A stretch of DNA of 6,865 nucleotides, from NCBI GenBank assembly GCA_003511825.1, contig DOIU01000419.1, forward strand, positions 1 to 6,865. Direction: 5' to 3'. Source of the DNA: Gammaproteobacteria bacterium (GTDB lineage Bacteria; Pseudomonadota; Gammaproteobacteria; Granulosicoccales; Granulosicoccaceae). Under the pieces are notes generated by a model. The model was not told where the DNA came from, made no database searches, and worked only from the letters and a program-made list of their open reading frames with translations. Made by a program: the position numbers and the translations under genes. Below are positions 6,005 to 6,865 of the stretch, piece after piece (position 1 is the stretch's first letter; the number at the start of each line of letters is the position of its first letter).

Positions 6005-6865
6005 CTAATCGCTCGGAAAAGAGAAAGAGACCCCTTCACGAACGCCACTCGACGGCCAGCGCTGTGTGATGGTTTTACGCTTGGTGTAGAACCGAACACC
6101 GTCAGGACCGTAGGCAGCCAGGTCACCAAACAGTGAACGCTTCCATCCACCAAAGCTGTGGTAAGAAACAGGCACCGGCAGCGGTATGTTGATACCGACC
6201 ATACCGACCTGGATGTTATCCGCGAAGTAGCGCGCAGCTTCACCGTCGCGGGTGAAAATACAGGTGCCGTTTCCATACTCGTGATCATTGATCAGCTGCA
6301 TGGCCTCCTGCATCGTGCCAACGCGAACGACTTGCAGCACCGGGCCAAATATCTCTGCTTTGTAGCTCTCCATCTCGGGGGTGACGTGGTCAATCAGTGT
6401 GGCGCCGACGAAAAAACCGTTTTCGTAGCCGGGAATACTTGGGTTGCGGCCATCGACGACCACCGTCGCACCGTCTTCCTCAGCGCTGTTGATATGACCA
6501 ACGACTTTTTCCTGATGCTGCTGGGTAATGACCGGTCCGAAGTCATTGTTGCTGTCAGTGGCCGGCCCCACGTTGAGTGATGCCATGCTGGCTGATAACG
6601 TCGACACCAGTGCATCTGCGGTTTCATCGCCCACGGCGACCGCCACAGACAGCGCCATGCAACGTTCGCCCGATGAGCCAAACGCCGCCCCCAGCAGTTG
6701 ATTCACCGCGTTGTCGATGTCTGCGTCCGGCATGACGATGGCGTGATTCTTGGCGCCGCCCAGTGCCTGGCAGCGCTTGCCATTGCCGCTGGCTGTGCGG
6801 TAGATGTACTCGGCGATAGGCGTCGAGCCGACAAAGCTCACAGCAGCGACGCGGTCGTCGTTGAG
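6005..6865 (-). CDS. mmsA: CoA-acylating methylmalonate-semialdehyde dehydrogenase, C-terminal part
   Basis: Aldehyde dehydrogenase of the MmsA/IolA family, which converts methylmalonate semialdehyde to propionyl-CoA in valine catabolism, or malonate semialdehyde to acetyl-CoA in inositol catabolism. The window holds the last 286 residues of about 500; the reading frame is open through the right edge (LNDDRVAAVSFVGSTPIAEY), so the real start lies outside and the GTG at 6841 is internal. Family marks are SFVGSTPIAEYIY, LGGAKNHAIVMPDAD, the catalytic Cys in FGSSGERCMA (residue 69 of this part), AEIFGPVLQVVR, HSFGGWKRSLFGDL and the C-terminal YGPDGVRFYTKRKTITQRWP. GERCM at the active Cys and the ITQRW end separate this family from ordinary NAD aldehyde dehydrogenases. 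No lesion is visible. The neighbouring gene to the left is convergent and unrelated. Confidence 0.92.
   Translation of the reverse strand, partial: LNDDRVAAVSFVGSTPIAEYIYRTASGNGKRCQALGGAKNHAIVMPDADIDNAVNQLLGAAFGSSGERCMALSVAVAVGDETADALVSTLSASMASLNVGPATDSNNDFGPVITQQHQEKVVGHINSAEEDGATVVVDGRNPSIPGYENGFFVGATLIDHVTPEMESYKAEIFGPVLQVVRVGTMQEAMQLINDHEYGNGTCIFTRDGEAARYFADNIQVGMVGINIPLPVPVSYHSFGGWKRSLFGDLAAYGPDGVRFYTKRKTITQRWPSSGVREGVSFSFPSD

Overview
The window looks like part of a proteobacterial chromosome, probably a gammaproteobacterium and perhaps a marine one. The taxonomy is an inference from protein resemblance and moderate GC and is not firm. Its centrepiece is an aerobic carbon monoxide oxidation locus on the minus strand, read right to left: a PAS-LytTR regulator of the RcoM type (3104-3831), then coxM (1901-2764), coxS (1416-1895) and coxL (1-1404, running off the left edge). 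CoxL carries the AYRCSFR active-site loop that marks true form I CO dehydrogenase. RcoM-type proteins are single-component haem CO sensors that activate cox genes, so sensor and enzyme sit together here.

Three of the four CO genes are interrupted as written. coxS has an in-frame TAG just before its second iron-sulfur domain. coxL loses frame by one base around 186-188. rcoM loses frame by one base in the linker between its PAS and LytTR domains, around 3442-3445. On both sides of each lesion the protein is otherwise well conserved, including the haem ligands, all eight iron-sulfur cysteines and the CO dehydrogenase active-site cysteine. coxM and the three non-CO genes have no visible lesion. 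This is either very recent decay of the CO pathway or sequence error; two of the three lesions are single-base losses in short G/C runs, and the third is a substitution.

The 339-base gap between rcoM and coxM holds a phased series of six short imperfect direct repeats, 20-22 bases apart (2823-2935). This spacing matches what is known of RcoM binding sites and makes the array the best candidate for the CO-responsive control region.

To the right, a minus-strand gene encodes a CNNM/CorB-type membrane protein with paired CBS domains (3989-5053). It is divergent from a plus-strand YceI-family lipoprotein (5207-5875). The right end is the C-terminal 286 residues of a CoA-acylating methylmalonate-semialdehyde dehydrogenase (6005-6865, minus strand), whose start lies beyond the window. 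These three look like ordinary housekeeping or accessory genes with no evident link to CO oxidation. The gap between rcoM and the CNNM gene holds two perfect inverted repeats, one of them shaped like a terminator for plus-strand transcription although no plus-strand gene precedes it.
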